From contig JARDYH010000002.1 of the NCBI GenBank assembly GCA_029215795.1, forward strand, positions 295,771,973 to 295,835,972: a DNA stretch of 64,000 bases, read 5' to 3'. This document shows, one piece after another, positions 1-11,289 of this stretch. The first letter of the stretch is position 1; each line of letters begins with the position of its first letter. The notes beneath the pieces are model-generated. The model was not told where the DNA came from and made no database searches. It saw nothing but the letters and a program-made list of their open reading frames with translations. Made by a program: the position numbers and the translations under genes. Origin of the DNA: Anniella stebbinsi (taxonomy: Eukaryota; Chordata; Lepidosauria; Squamata; Anniellidae).

Positions 1-485
1 AGATCTTTTCCATTGAGTGATAGGTGGTGGGTATTGTTCCTTCCAATCTTGGAATATAAGTCTTTTTGCGATGGCAAAGGTTTTCAGTATCCACTTTTGC
101 TGTCCATCTGTTATTCCCGACATCACAGAGATGTACATCCACTATTGACATTTATATTAATCTATACAAACAAACCACTACAGGACGTGCCCATGTCATA
201 TGCTTCAATGAAGCATTGTCGTCTTTACAGCACCAGCATCTAGCTGAGCTAGCCATGCTCTTAACAAGCCTCTGTGGTGTCCAATACACACAAATCATCA
301 TATTTGTTTTGTTGAATCAGTCTCAGTTTTAATCCTCAGAAATAATGCCTATGGAAGCTAAGACAATCTTCCAAGGAGAGCGAGGGGAGAAGTTCAATGC
401 ATTTTTGGCAAACATGTTTCCTTCTCAGAGGCATTTAGCAACCTGTAAAATTGAACTCCTTTGCTCTCTCATTCAGGCACTACTG
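1..485. other. Non-repetitive non-coding DNA
   Basis: I recognise no gene, RNA or repeat here. The open frames are short, overlap in different frames and resemble no protein family. It is probably intergenic or intronic. Confidence 0.5.
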
Positions 486-620
486 GGACTGATCTACACC
501 AAGCAGGATACAACACTTTGAAAACATTTTGAAAACTGTATATGGAGTGTGTCCTGGGCCCCAACAGTTGACACTAATGTTATAAACCATTTTAAAGCAG
601 TGGTGTAGATCCTGCCCTGA
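486..620. mobile_element. Short MITE with 'GATCTACACC' termini, copy 1
   Basis: The left end reads GATCTACACCAAGCAGGAT and the right end is its imperfect reverse complement (GTGTAGATCCTGCC). The inside (TTTGAAAACATTTTGAAAACTG, the CCCCAACAGTTG block, then TTATAAACC and TTTTAAAGCAGT) recurs nearly unchanged at 59570-59696. Two well-aligned copies with inverted ends and no coding capacity indicate a non-autonomous DNA transposon. I see no clear target duplication, so the superfamily is open. Confidence 0.65.
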
Positions 621-766
621 TAACAGTTCCTCCCCTGGTCATTTGTACCCTATCACTGATTCATAACATCTTTGAAGGATCAAGAATTTCATGTGGGTAT
701 TAAAGTTCCATCCATTTGATCAAGGTGTGTGGCTTTGTGGTCTTTGTGGGGATGGGGGGTGGGTTG

Positions 767-768
<2 letters not shown>

Positions 769-803
<35 letters not shown>
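769..803. repeat. (TTG)n microsatellite
   Basis: An uninterrupted GTT/TTG trinucleotide run. The valine-rich reading frame across it is an artefact of the repeat. Confidence 0.95.
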
Positions 804-804
<1 letters not shown>

Positions 805-899
805 TAAAGACTAGAAAGGTACATTGCCTTGTGTTTGGCTTTAAGCTGAATCAACAGTCTACAATTTGGATGGGGGGAAGGGGCAGATATTCATTGACT

Positions 900-1239
900 T
901 TGTTTGCATGATCATCATGGTTTAAACAAATCATGGTAGCTTGTTTAAGTCGCAGCATGTGCTGGCCATGATTTGAATAATAATCACCACTTGGGCACAG
1001 GTGATTATTCAACCCAGGCAGCATAGCTTGTTGAAGGGTTAAACAACCATCATCTAACCCATGAGCTGTTATTGGGTGATTTGAGAGTTGTTTTCTCCTC
1101 CATCAAGCCATGCTGCCTGGGTTGGATGACATGACAAGCTGCACTTATGAGATGATTATTCAAATCGCACCCAGCACTCACCACAGCTTAAACAAGCCGT
1201 TGTCACTTGTTTAAACCATGGTAATCATGCGAACCAACC
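900..1239. mobile_element. Foldback DNA transposon with 8-bp target duplication
   Basis: Two arms of roughly 130 bases are inverted copies of each other. The left arm has CATGGTTTAAACAA, then AGCTTGTTTAAG, TTTGAATAAT and CAACCCAGGCAGCAT; the right arm has the same blocks on the opposite strand in mirrored order. The element is flanked by CATTGACT at 892-899 and again at 1240-1247, an exact 8-bp direct repeat. It has no coding capacity. An 8-bp duplication fits hAT or P-like transposases; the ends (GGTTGGTTCGCATGAT-like) do not decide between them. Confidence 0.75.
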
Positions 1240-1247
1240 CATTGACT

Positions 1248-2455
1248 CTTCTGGTCAGTGAAATTCCATCTTAGTATTGAAAATTACAGACATTTCTGAT
1301 AAATAGGGTTCATAGTATACTTCCCCCCACACACACTCTAAGTGTGAATTTAAACATTATTGTAGCACTGATTAGTTTCCAGGAAAAATGTAATTGCTTC
1401 TAGATGCTACTCCTTGTTTTCAAGAGCTCTTTAACCTTTAACATTTTCAGTACAAAGGAAGCCTTGCTGTGTGGTGAATCTAACAAGACCATCATTTATA
1501 GCTGGAAGAGTTCATTAGTCAAATTGTAACAGTTTAATTATTAGCATTTTAATGCATGACTGTTTAACTAGACAGAACAACAGTTCTTTAGGTACAGCAT
1601 GAAACTTCTCAAAATGAAAGCAAATTAAGAGAGACTGTTTTGTATACTGGATACTAGAAGTGGACAATTACAATTCATGAAACACTTTTTTCAGTTGGGC
1701 TTTTGGTAGTCTGCAAATTACCATCATGTTTTTGGACCCTTTTAGTAGTAATGAAAACATTTGGTTGGAATAGAAAGCAGTCCATATTATGCACTTTAAA
1801 AATGAGTTTTAATTTGCTGTGGAGAACTCTTTAGTGACCTATTGCTCCAATGGTGCTTCTGTTTTCACTAAAGCTGTGATTGCAATAGACTTTTCTGTAC
1901 CTATACAAGGAGATCATCATGTGACAGGAAGTCAACTGAATTGCTACTAACTGCATCATTCCTATTTCATGCACACAAATTGATGCCATTCAGAATAAGA
2001 GCTGCAGTAGATCTTTCTGATTCAGAGTCCCGTGTAGCTCTATACAGGTGTTCAAAGGTATTTTCCACCATCCAGAGATTGAGCAGAAAGGTCTGATGGG
2101 AGATTATAACTACGTTTGGCTGAACACATTTACAGTTCTCCCTATGATTGGAGCCCTGTGCAATCCAGGTTCTGGATCATAGTAAAAACTGGAACTGTGG
2201 ACAGTCAAATGCAGTTACAATCTATCTTTAGAAGTTCCCTCTAAACATGGGAAGGGGGTGGAGGGGATGGAGGGGGCTACAATGATCACAGGAATCCTAT
2301 CCTTTCTGAATACATCCAAAGTCTAACTCTGCTGTGGCTAAACATACTTTGATGCCAATACTTCCATCTTCTTTACTACTGAACTTTAATTGATTGGGGA
2401 CAAAATGCCTAGCTTAGCTTGGACTGTCCTTCTCATATAAACTGTTACCAATTAA
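1248..2455. other. Non-repetitive non-coding DNA
   Basis: AT-rich sequence without a recognisable gene, RNA or repeat family. A purine-rich GGGGGTGGAGGGGATGG stretch lies near 2255. No coherent reading frame. Confidence 0.5.
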
Positions 2456-2604
2456 AGCTGCATCCTAAACTCACTTACCTAGGAGTAAACTGTATGAATT
2501 GTTGTAAACATCCCAGAGAGCTTCAGCTATTGGGTGGTATAGAAATGAAATAAATCAATGAAGGAGAAAATAGGATTTACTTCTGAGTAAGCATATATTA
2601 GTGA
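2456..2604 (+). mobile_element. Composite repeat: 'TACCTAGGAGTAA' repeat interrupted by an L2 3' tail
   Basis: The outer parts (GCATCCTAAACTCACTTACC with AGGAGTAA, then GGATTTACTTCTGAGTAAGCAT) match a repeat I know as common in squamate DNA. Between them, about 2507-2560, sits a piece reading AGCTATTGGGTGGTATAGAAATG then AAATAAAT, which is the 3' end of the L2-type LINEs found elsewhere in the window. The arrangement looks like a short LINE insertion into an older repeat. Confidence 0.55.
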
Positions 2605-3041
2605 TTTTGAACAGTTTTTGCCCCAGAACAGCAAGTCTAAATAAAACCCATAATTGCATACTCCATTCTATGTAGGCCAAAATTGCAAAACATATCTGGG
2701 TTGTGAACATTTGGTTTAACTAATTGCACTAAAATAACACACCATATTTTGCCAGAGTAGCCATGTTTTTAATCACCTGTTTATGCTCATTCTTATTAAT
2801 GGAAGGGAAAGGCACATGAACCATGCTTCAATATGTATGGCTAGAATCTTCTCCCACATATTTCCAGATGAAATACTTTCTCAAACATAGTGCTCATATT
2901 TTCCTGGAATAATATTTCAGAACTGGATATGCCAACTCCCTGGTGTTAAAATGTAGTTTCTGGAAGTATCTCCCAGATGTGAAGACTTAAGGAATTAAAT
3001 TTTATTGGGAAAATGGATTATCCCCTAGAGGAGAGCATTTT

Positions 3042-3044
<3 letters not shown>
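2605..3044. other. Non-repetitive non-coding DNA
   Basis: AT-rich, no recognised gene or repeat. Confidence 0.5.
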
Positions 3045-3080
<36 letters not shown>

Positions 3081-3089
3081 CACAGGTGA

Positions 3090-3121
<32 letters not shown>
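3045..3121. repeat. (AT)n followed by (TG)n microsatellites
   Basis: An AT dinucleotide run to about 3077 is followed, after a 16-base spacer, by a TG run from 3094 to 3121. Confidence 0.95.
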
Positions 3122-3129
<8 letters not shown>

Positions 3130-4261
3130 TGTATACAGAAGTCGAGTGCATATTTAGACACAAAAGCAATCACAAAAGATTATGATCAAATACTGCAGAA
3201 TCAAATCCACAGCCGTGAATTTTTATTATGTTTGCTTTATTGATTTGGGGTGGAGTGTGCAAATAAATCTAGAAAGAAGTATACCTGTCCATCCAGCACT
3301 AGGACAACTGAGTCACTCAGCCAGAGAGATGTGGAATGTCAAGTGGGGAGGGAATGGATAGTGGAAGAAGGCAAAGGATATTTTTTTTAACTACCAGGAC
3401 TTCTTCCTACAGCATGATAAGGTTGACCACCATGTGTACCTTGGTGTCATCATGCCCAGAAGAGATTGAGTGCCTAAGATTTAATGGTGCATCATTCCTG
3501 GGAAAAGCCTTAAAAATAAATGGGGGTGGGGAAATATGCTATGTAAAAGTTGGCATACATATATTATCCAGCAACTAAACAAATCTGTATTGCCAGACAA
3601 AAGTAATTAGATATGAGATAAACTAAGTAGAATTCTATGTAAATGGCCTCTTGAAATTCTCCACCCTATTTTAGGGCAGAAAAATTAGATGGACTGTTTC
3701 ACCAAATTTCTTGAGGGGGAGGAGAAATTCTTCAATAATTCCTTACAGGTAGGACTCACCACTGGCTGGGGCTCCAACACATCTTCTTTCTTTTTTCCCT
3801 AATAGGGGTTTTGTTGCACTGCAACTACAAGTGGCAACAACAGCAATGGTGTTGGCAGTCTGGCCCTCATTTTTCTTCCTCCACTATGCCCCATACCTAG
3901 TGTCATACGGCTGAGGCACCATGGAGAGGGGAGAGAGAGAAGGTAGCAGCTGATCAGAAATAAGTGCTTTTCCCTACTAAAGGAAAATGAACCTTTGCAG
4001 TGCTAAGCAGGGCAGAGCAGTGTTGATTGGTGATAAGGGCTTTTCCATCTGTGGGAATAAGGAGGCCAGGGAAGAAGTTTCCAGGCTGGATGGGGAAACC
4101 TTGCAGGTCTTAGCAAGCCCGTGGGCTGGAAGTTCCCCATCCCTGCCCTAAAGAGATGTTTTCCTATTCTTTCTTAATTTATTAGGCATATGTGTCAGGG
4201 TAATGTGTTCCAAAAGATATTCTGATACAAGACACTCAAGAGAAATCTGGTTTGGTGTCCC
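3122..4261. other. Non-coding DNA, nothing recognised
   Basis: Contains purine-rich stretches and short chance frames; no repeat family or exon could be identified. Confidence 0.45.
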
Positions 4262-4262
4262 T

Positions 4263-4671
4263 GGGGCTGTCTTCATAGTGCTGAATTGGCACCGTCTTCC
4301 CTCAAAACCCTGCAGTTTCACTTACCAGGGGTGGCATTGGGTAATCCTCAAGCCAAGGGGAGAGCACAGGGTTTCCTGTGGTCATCGGGTACCGGAGCCG
4401 CCACCCCACCCTCTTCCTGGGTTCCGGTGAACAATTACCAGTCGCCTTCCTCCAGGACTGCCCCCTGGATTGGCCACGGAGTGAGGTCAGACAGTAGACG
4501 AGACAGAGGGACCTTGCCATCACTGAAAATGTCAGGCTAAGTCCCCAATGTTTTTTCTATGCAGCTTCGTGGGAAAGCCCCACAGTGGCTGCAAATCTGC
4601 AGCTGCATCATATAACTGACACAGCGCAGATTCGCAGCCACGTGGGGCTTTGGGCACATATAGACAGCCTC
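4263..4671. mobile_element. 'GGGGCTGTCT' DNA transposon, copy 1
   Basis: The left end (GGGGCTGTCTTCATAGTGC) is an imperfect inverted copy of the right end (GCACATATAGACAGCC). The left 70 bases align with the left of 9698-10381 (shared ATTGG, CCCTCAA, CCCTGCAGTTT blocks), and the right 135 bases align with its right part (TAAGTCCCCAA, then a hairpin around AAAGCCCCACAGTGGCTGC). No transposase is encoded. It lies beside a minus-strand L2 fragment. No clear target duplication. Confidence 0.65.
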
Positions 4672-4679
4672 CCCCCCGA

Positions 4680-4802
4680 CAATCATGTAAGAACATCCAG
4701 ATCTTTAAGGCCCTTTGAAAAATTCTTAAAGAGGGAGCCATGTGCACATCCCGTGATAGGGTATTCCATAAAGATGAGGCCTTATCTCTTCTGCTGGCAA
4801 AC
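4680..4802 (-). mobile_element. L2-type LINE fragment, C-terminal end of ORF2
   Basis: The minus strand translates to a stretch with SSLWNTLSRDVHMAPSLR, which corresponds to the region ending the intact copy at 16034-17383 (LWNELPREVRLAPTL). It is short and broken, so it is a relic. Confidence 0.7.
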
Positions 4803-4807
4803 CAAAT

Positions 4808-5000
4808 AGGGCCATAACACAGTGTGATAGAGCACATCCTTTGCATACAGAAGGTCCCAGTTTTGATCCCCAGCTTCTCCAGATAGGGCAAGGAAAGAAT
4901 CGTGCCTGAAATCCTAGAAAGCCTCTGCCAGTCAGTGTCGACAGTACTGGGCTAGGTGGACCCATGGTCTGACTCAGTATAAGGCAGCTTGCTATGTTCC
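4808..5000 (+). mobile_element. tRNA-derived SINE
   Basis: A degenerate tRNA-like head carries an A-box-like segment (CAGTGTGATAGAGCAC) and a B-box-like segment (CCCAGTTTTGATCCC) spaced as in a tRNA gene. The body ends with TGGTCTGACTCAGTATAAGG and CTATGTTCC. The same head, body and tail occur on the minus strand at 17385-17566. The head is too decayed to be a tRNA gene. Confidence 0.8.
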
Positions 5001-5499
5001 AAATATATGCTACCAGCAGGCATGTGAGCAGGGCCTCCATGTCCCATCTTAGGGCCCAAGCAGATTCATACAGGTTATACAATCAATCCTGTACCAGCTC
5101 AACCCTGTACCCATCTATCCAGCCAAGGCATCTTTTGCCCCAAAATGCAAGACACATATACCCAGCTAAGGCTTCACCACATATATCGTGAGTTGGCATA
5201 GTGCAAATCCTCTATCTCCCTACCTATAAGCAGCACATTGCCCAGCCTTGTCTGCACCAATGAAGGATAACTGGAATCTCTCCCCACCTAATATGGCTTT
5301 TTGGTGGCTTTATTACCCATTTATGTCCAAGTGCTGCCATTAAAATCCATGAGACTGATATCAAGCTTCATGTGGACTGAATAAATCACATTCCTAAATA
5401 CATACACTGAGGTCTTACATTAACAGCATAATAGCCCATACATGTAAGGCCTCTGCACAGTTGGAAAGCTGTCCCACATTCCCCACTCAATCAGCAGCT
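5001..5499. other. Non-coding DNA, nothing recognised
   Basis: C-rich and AT-rich patches, no repeat family or exon recognised. Confidence 0.45.
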
Positions 5500-5745
5500 G
5501 GAAGTTCTGCTTGCTGAACCTGCCACGTTAGTTGATAATAATTGTATTATTAATTGGTGCTGTCCAGACTAAGCAGAATGTAAAAGATCCCACTGTGTCC
5601 AGTAATTAATGTTTTTTCCCTCCCCCTTCACTGCAAGATCATTAATAAGGGATTCATCCCAGAAACAAGTAATTGGACGGTTCTGCTTCGTTAGAGTATT
5701 TTTAGATAATGCATCGGCATAGAAATGAATGTAGAGGTGGAGGGA
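5500..5745. other. Candidate conserved non-coding element
   Basis: Non-repetitive AT-rich block with many homeodomain-type TAAT/ATTA cores (TTGATAATAATTGTATTATTAATTGG, TCCAGTAATTAATG, GATCATTAATAAGG) and ATGCAT-like words. Composition and motif density resemble deeply conserved enhancers, but conservation cannot be tested here. It could equally be ordinary AT-rich DNA. Confidence 0.3.
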
Positions 5746-6174
5746 GAGGCGTTGTGTTTATTTAAACAATTATCGATTGCTAATGTGTTATGCTTTTGTA
5801 GTTTCCACATTCATGCAGATCCTGATCAGTGTTTTACATGGGCAAAAGTATGTTTTGATTGACGCAGATGCTGGGAAAGAAAGAAAAACAACATTGTTGG
5901 TTAGACTAAATACCCCTGGGTCCCATCTATGTCCCCTATTGTCTCAAAGGGGCATATCTAGCTATTGTCGCAGAAAGGAAAATGAGGTCAGCTTATCTGA
6001 ATTAGCTTGGATTGGAGCTCTCTTACTGACCCACGATCTGATAGGTGTTTGACAACTGGGAAATGTGTGGAAGTCAAGTGCTAGCAAATAACTCAGGAAG
6101 GTGTCCAATGGAGCCTTTTAACATTGGATATCAGTTTCGTTGTCATGTATGTTTGTTGCGTGCATATCCTGCTC
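5746..6174. other. Non-coding DNA, nothing recognised
   Basis: Short chance frames only. Confidence 0.45.
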
Positions 6175-6335
6175 CTGCTCCAAGGAGCTCTAAGTGGCCT
6201 TTGACCTGTTGGGTAAGTTAGGATGAGCTTGAGTAACTTTCCCAAAGACATCCAGTGAGCTTCACAGTTAAGGAGTGATTTCAATCTGGTTTTCCCACCA
6301 CCAAACCCAATACCAGACACTGCTCTCACTCTCTC
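6175..6335 (-). mobile_element. Decayed tRNA-SINE (same group as 49633-49845)
   Basis: Plus-strand words CAAGGAGCTCTAAGTGGC, then TTTCCCAAAGACATCCAGTGAGCTTCA and GATTTCAATCTGGTTTTCCCA, follow the order of the much clearer SINE at 49633-49845 (CTTAAG, CCCAAGGTCACCCAGTGAAC, GATTTGGGTCTCCCC). Divergence is high, so this is an old copy. Confidence 0.45.
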
Positions 6336-8284
6336 AGATGACTTTGTTATGCTGCAGCGATGTGGGAATCAGATTCATGGGAAAACCTGATATGCAAACA
6401 GGCTACGGGGCAGGCTGTAATATATTTACAGGAAACATAAATTGTTAGGGTTTCTTTTAAAACAAAGAAAGAAACTCGGCACAGGATTTCCAAAGTCATT
6501 ATGTAATAGGCTTATTCTCCATGCCAAAATATATCCAGTTCTTCATGGTGGATTTTCATGGTTCTTTCGTTTGTCCAGAGCAGTAGCATTCAATAGACAT
6601 TCATAAAAGAAAATGCTCATTTTTCCCGGAGTCATATCAGTTCTATATGCTGTTAGATTTCTCTATTTTGTGCCTCTTGTATTACAGTGTCTGGGATCCT
6701 TAGGGCTAAAACAGACATTACTTTAAACCTGTGTCTAGCAGCTATGTCTTTTTTATTTTTACTCAAGAGTGGGATCAGGGCCATCGATTTGGATCAGGAC
6801 CCCTGCATGGATAGTAGAGGGCTTTTAGGATCTGGATTGGGGGCCCTCCACTTACTATAGGGTAAAAATGTGTGGGGAGACATAGCAGATTTAAAGTTAT
6901 GTCTATTTTGGGCTTGAGTTAACTCCCACTAGCAGGAGCATCCCCTGAGTGGAATTCTGCACATGCGATGCTCCTGCCAGTGGAAGAAGGGGGGCAACTT
7001 TCACCAATTCCTCCTTCACCCTGCAGCCCCAAAATCTGCTTTGAAGGACTGGGAATGGGCATCAGCAAAAAAATGCCTTCTCCTGCCTTCTCCCACCAGT
7101 GGGATCCTCTGCTGCATTTTGGTTCCATCTGTGAATGGAATGCGCTCTTCCATTTGTTCAAGCCTATTTAGCAATTATGTTTTAATGCACTTCATTATAG
7201 AGCTGGTAACATTTTGGTTCATTGATATCAGCATATGCCATTAACATCAGCTGACACAGAGTATTCAGTTTGAGTTATGTAATCAGGATGGGCGAAGGAA
7301 ACATTTTTGAGAATAGGGACAGAAGCTGCATTTGAAATTAAAAGACAGCTTCAGTGTTTTTCCTCTAAATTCAAATATCTGTGGAGGAATAGATGTTTAA
7401 AATATTGCATCAGAATATAAATTCTACAAGCAGGAAAGAACTAGAGTCTTTCCCACTATTACTAACAGATCTATCCTGCAAAATCTACAAAAGGATAACA
7501 GTGTTTGCATGTATTCCTTCACTGTCATGTTGAAAGCAATACCAAGTGCACAAACTAGATGGAATGATTTCCTCTAATCCAATCAAGCAGTTCTTCCACA
7601 GGATCTAAGGGTGGGGTGGGAGGGGGAAGGAGAGAGAGATTCTCTTTCTAAGTACTTGGGGATATTTTTAATAGTGAACAGTGATGGGGACCACACATCC
7701 GTAGGTAAGAACAATTATAGCTTGCCATCTGCTAAAACTGTTTAGAAAGATCATTCATAATGTAAGCAAGTCCAGGCTTCCCTCCTCCTCTTTATACAGA
7801 TGTTTTCACCTCTGGCTCCTGTGAAGCCATCAGGAAAGATAATTATTATTATGAAATTCAGGCTTGTTTAGAAGGAAATGAAAGAAAGCATTACTTCAAC
7901 TATCAGAAACAGAAACCCAGACAGTGGGGCTTGGACTATTTTTAAAGGGAGAAATGATCACCGGTTCTAAAGAACAGAAGACAAGGGGGAAGAGGGGAAA
8001 TGAAAGCCACCTTGTACGTCTCCTGTCCATTCAGAACTTCATTCAAACTTTTCATCAATCATCATAAACATTTTAGGCGTGTATGTGTGTTTGGGAACAA
8101 TGGTTATTGACATAGCCTGTAAAGGGAGAAAGTACTTTGCACCTGGGGCAGCTAAATCTGATGAGATATGAACAACACTACACACATGAAACATCTGAAT
8201 GACACAAACATCCCAGGATCCCATCTCCAGCAGGGGTCAAATTAGGAAACTTCAAGAAATTTGTAACAAAATAACGTACTGATA
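6336..8284. other. Non-repetitive non-coding DNA
   Basis: About 1.9 kb without a recognisable exon, RNA or transposon. The stretch 6920-7160 is richer in C and G and has overlapping short frames on both strands, none resembling a known protein. Confidence 0.45.
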
Positions 8285-8600
8285 AGATGACTACATTCCC
8301 TATTGGCCACTGATTTATTTTATTTTAATTTTAATGGGAAAAGGTATGAGCGATGTGCTTTAAGCAGCGTGTTTCTGTGCAGGCTAATGGGTTGCTTTTA
8401 AGGTGTATCCTCTTCTCGCTTAACAGGTTCCTAGCTGCTTTAAGGTGCTGTGCTGTGTGCTTTACTAGGTGTTAATTATGACTACGGTAATTAGCTTGTT
8501 AGACTGTCAGCTTGTCGGGGAGTATGCTGATTTCATTTAGGCTTTGTTAAGTTTGCTCCCCTCTGGCATTTTTCACTGTACCTTCCCTCCTTCCCAATGT
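8285..8600. other. Candidate conserved non-coding element
   Basis: Repeat-free block with balanced composition and dense short regulatory-like words: GTTAATTATGACTACGGTAATTAGC, TTTAAGCAGCGTG, GCTTAACAGG, GTCAGCTTGTC. It stands out from the decayed repeats around it. Conservation itself is unseen. Confidence 0.3.
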
Positions 8601-9697
8601 TCTTCCAATGGTTCTGGGAGTGGCATTTCTTTGCGGGGTGGTGGTGGTGGAGTGATTACTCAATGGGCTGACTCTCTTGGTGAAAAGAAGGCATTTTGTC
8701 AGAGCCATTCTTAAAGGGACTTTCCTTTCCTTAAAGGGATTTGTATTGCATTGCCAAAACTAATAGAATCATCTTAGTTTTAAATAGTAAATAGACTTCA
8801 GGGAGAGATGTCAGTTTCATCCCGAGGGAAACAGGGAATGCCAGAAGAAAGGAATAAGGTTAAGAAATGCACTGATTACAAATACAGCGATTGATTGAAA
8901 AAACAAAAGGAAATTGAAAAGTGGAAGCTAACCCTCCTTGAAATGTAAACTGTGTACAGACTTACTTTTAAAAATGAACAGATGTTTTTGAGATTAGAAA
9001 GCAACTGCTGTATAAGACTCTGTTGGGTGCCTAATACTTTTGATTCCACAACCCCTTGTTTCCTTGAGGCATTTTTTCCCTGAGCTGTATACTTTCTGTC
9101 AAATTATTTAAGAGTCCCTGAAATTTCATAAATGTACTTTTTCCTCTCCCTCTCCCTCCCTATTGCATTTGCATGACACAAATCTCAGACGTATTTCAAG
9201 TCTGGTTTCATCTGAGATTGTCAAAATGGAAGTTCTGTCCAATCCAGCAAGAGGCAATGGTAATAAATGGGCAGCAGTGACGATAAGGGTTTGGCAGGAT
9301 GTTGAAATCAACATGACCACTTCAGGCTCTGAGTTGCTAGCAGTGCTGCTGCTGGTAGGAACCGGGGAGCTGGACTGTTTAACATCTTGGGCTGGGAAAA
9401 CTTGGAATTCCTTAATAGAGATATAATTATCAATAATACCAGCTGACTACAGTTGCATTGTCCCTGGGTTGGTGGGTAATTTCTCTGTCTCACTTTGTAG
9501 TGTTCAACCTGTCCCGGAAGGGATTGCATGGATCAGGTTGAGCATTTGAGGTGCTCTTAGATCCATCATTGTCCTTGAGGCACAGGTGGACTCAGTGTGT
9601 GGAGCTCTGGTTGATATACCTGCCTGGACTTTAAGGTCATTTTCAGAGGACTTATTCTGAGTCTCCCCACCAAATGAAGAGAAGTTGGTGACTACCA
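8601..9697. other. Non-coding DNA, nothing recognised
   Basis: No exon or repeat family recognised. Frames at 9126-9740 overlap on both strands and are not credible genes. Confidence 0.45.
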
Positions 9698-10381
9698 AGG
9701 GCTGTCTTGATGATGGCCCATTGGTGCCACAAGCCCTCAATACCCCGCAGTTTTGCTCTTGCAGGGTTGTGCCATGTTATCCCTACTTGCAGGAGCGAGC
9801 ACGGGGTTTGTATTGTTCATTGGGGGGGAAGCCACCACTGCCTTTCTCCCCGGCCATCTGGCTCCTTCTTCCAATTAGGCCTCACATTCTCTTTGCATGC
9901 AGGGAGGAAGCAAGCAAGCACCGGTCACCCACACTGACACAGCCGACAGGCAGCGGCACACCAGTGCCTCCGCCCTGACCCGTTTTCCTCAGTACGCCAC
10001 TGCTGCCTGTCCCTCCCTGGAACTTTCCAATACGGAAACTCTTCTCCCCACTCCAGATGCAGTGCAGGGGCATTCCCCTGGCCATTCAGCTCACCGGCCC
10101 ACCAGCCCACCCGCTCCCCCTGCCTGGACAGACGGCGATCAATCAGGGGTCGCCACTCACCCAGCCACACCTCTGCCATGACCCCGGAGTACAGCAACTG
10201 ATGGGGATGTGCTGTCCTCGCTGTGCTCTGGACAAAAAAGTCGGGGTAAGTCCCCAACGTTTTTATTTCAGAGCTTTAGGGGAAAGCCTTGGGTTGGCTC
10301 CACAGTGGCTTCTGCATCATATAAACAATGCAGTGCTGCTGAGGAGCCACCCCAGGGCTTTCCCCATGTATAGACAGCCCC
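9698..10381. mobile_element. 'GGGGCTGTCT' DNA transposon, copy 2
   Basis: The ends are inverted (GGGCTGTCTTGATGATGG at left, CCATGTATAGACAGCCC at right). Left and right portions align with 4263-4671, while the middle, about 270 bases longer, is GC-rich. The right part contains GGGGTAAGTCCCCAACG and a hairpin with arms around GGGGAAAGCC and GGCTTTCCCC. CCAAG occurs at both flanks (9695-9699 and 10381-10385), a possible 5-bp duplication. It sits within an L2 relic; it encodes nothing recognisable. Confidence 0.65.
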
Positions 10382-10515
10382 CAAGAGAGAGGGCCTTGTC
10401 AGAGGTGTTACCTTGGTTGTGGAATACTCTCCCCAGAAAGACTTGCCTGGTGCCTTGGTTGTAGACAGCTTTGGCTATTGGACAGTATAGAAATGTAATA
10501 AATTTAATTAAATTT
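10382..10515 (+). mobile_element. L2-type LINE 3' end
   Basis: The plus strand translates to EVLPWLWNTLPRKTCLVP, matching the LINE ORF2 C-terminus, and then runs into GCTATTGGACAGTATAGAAATG and an AATAAAT-type tail, the L2 3' terminus repeated elsewhere in the window. It is a relic interrupted by the element on its left. Confidence 0.7.
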
Positions 10516-10791
10516 TTAAGCCTTATCGACTCTGGAATATTTTTCTAACTGAAATTTCTCAGGCTCCCTCTTTCTTTTGCCAGAAATTAAAGATATACTT
10601 TTATTTTAATTACTTTAATGTGTTTTATTATTGATTGTGCTAATGCATAACATCTTTTACCTTTGCTTTTCCTAGGTTTTTATTTTTTTAGTTTAAGTGT
10701 ATTTTGTTATTTCTTTTAGAAATTGTTTTTTTTAATTGATTATATTAGATGGGTTTATGATTATCTATTATGCTGTGCTGGGTACTTTTAC

Positions 10792-10793
<2 letters not shown>

Positions 10794-10829
<36 letters not shown>
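10794..10829. repeat. (TTA)n microsatellite
   Basis: Uninterrupted TTA trinucleotide run followed by a short (GCT)n patch. Confidence 0.95.
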
Positions 10830-11024
10830 TGCTGCTGCTGTTGTTCCAAAACAGGTTTTCACCCTGTTCCCATAGATATGCTTAATGGCAAGTGTGCACA
10901 TTGGTGCTGACAGAGCTGAAACAACCTCTAATGAAATTCAGCACAAGAGCAGATCTATCCTGCTAACAGTTGCAACCTTACTGTAACTGCTTGCTAAATT
11001 TGCACAGGATCAAGTAGATATGAG

Positions 11025-11156
11025 TGGTGTCCAAGTCCCTTATTCCATACCAAAGGCCTTTTGCTGCACAATTCTGTTACATGTCTGCTCAGAACTTGGT
11101 CTCATTTATTTCAGTGAGACTTTCTCCTAGTGGGTACAGGATTGCAGCTTTAGTGT
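11025..11156. repeat. Decayed copy of the squamate-type 'TACTTCTGAGTA' repeat
   Basis: Words such as ATTTATTTCAGTGAGACTTTCTCCTAG and TACAGGATTGCAGCTTTAG resemble the repeat at 2456 and 22502. Highly diverged. Confidence 0.3.
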
Positions 11157-11289
11157 GGCAGGTGACTTGCCTCTAACTCTGGGCCCATCATGCCACACAG
11201 ATGCTTCTTCCCCCTTTCTTTGTGGTGGCTTTGAAGATTGCCATTGTGCTGATGATGTCTGTTGTAATCAGTGGCGTCTCAAACCTAGG

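Noticed and set aside
729..911. 60-codon frame with a poly-valine run
   Set aside because: Caused by the (TTG)n microsatellite; overlaps the left arm of a transposon.
4808..5000. tRNA gene candidate
   Set aside because: A- and B-box-like words are present but the acceptor stem is missing and the sequence continues into a SINE body and tail; same for 17385-17566.
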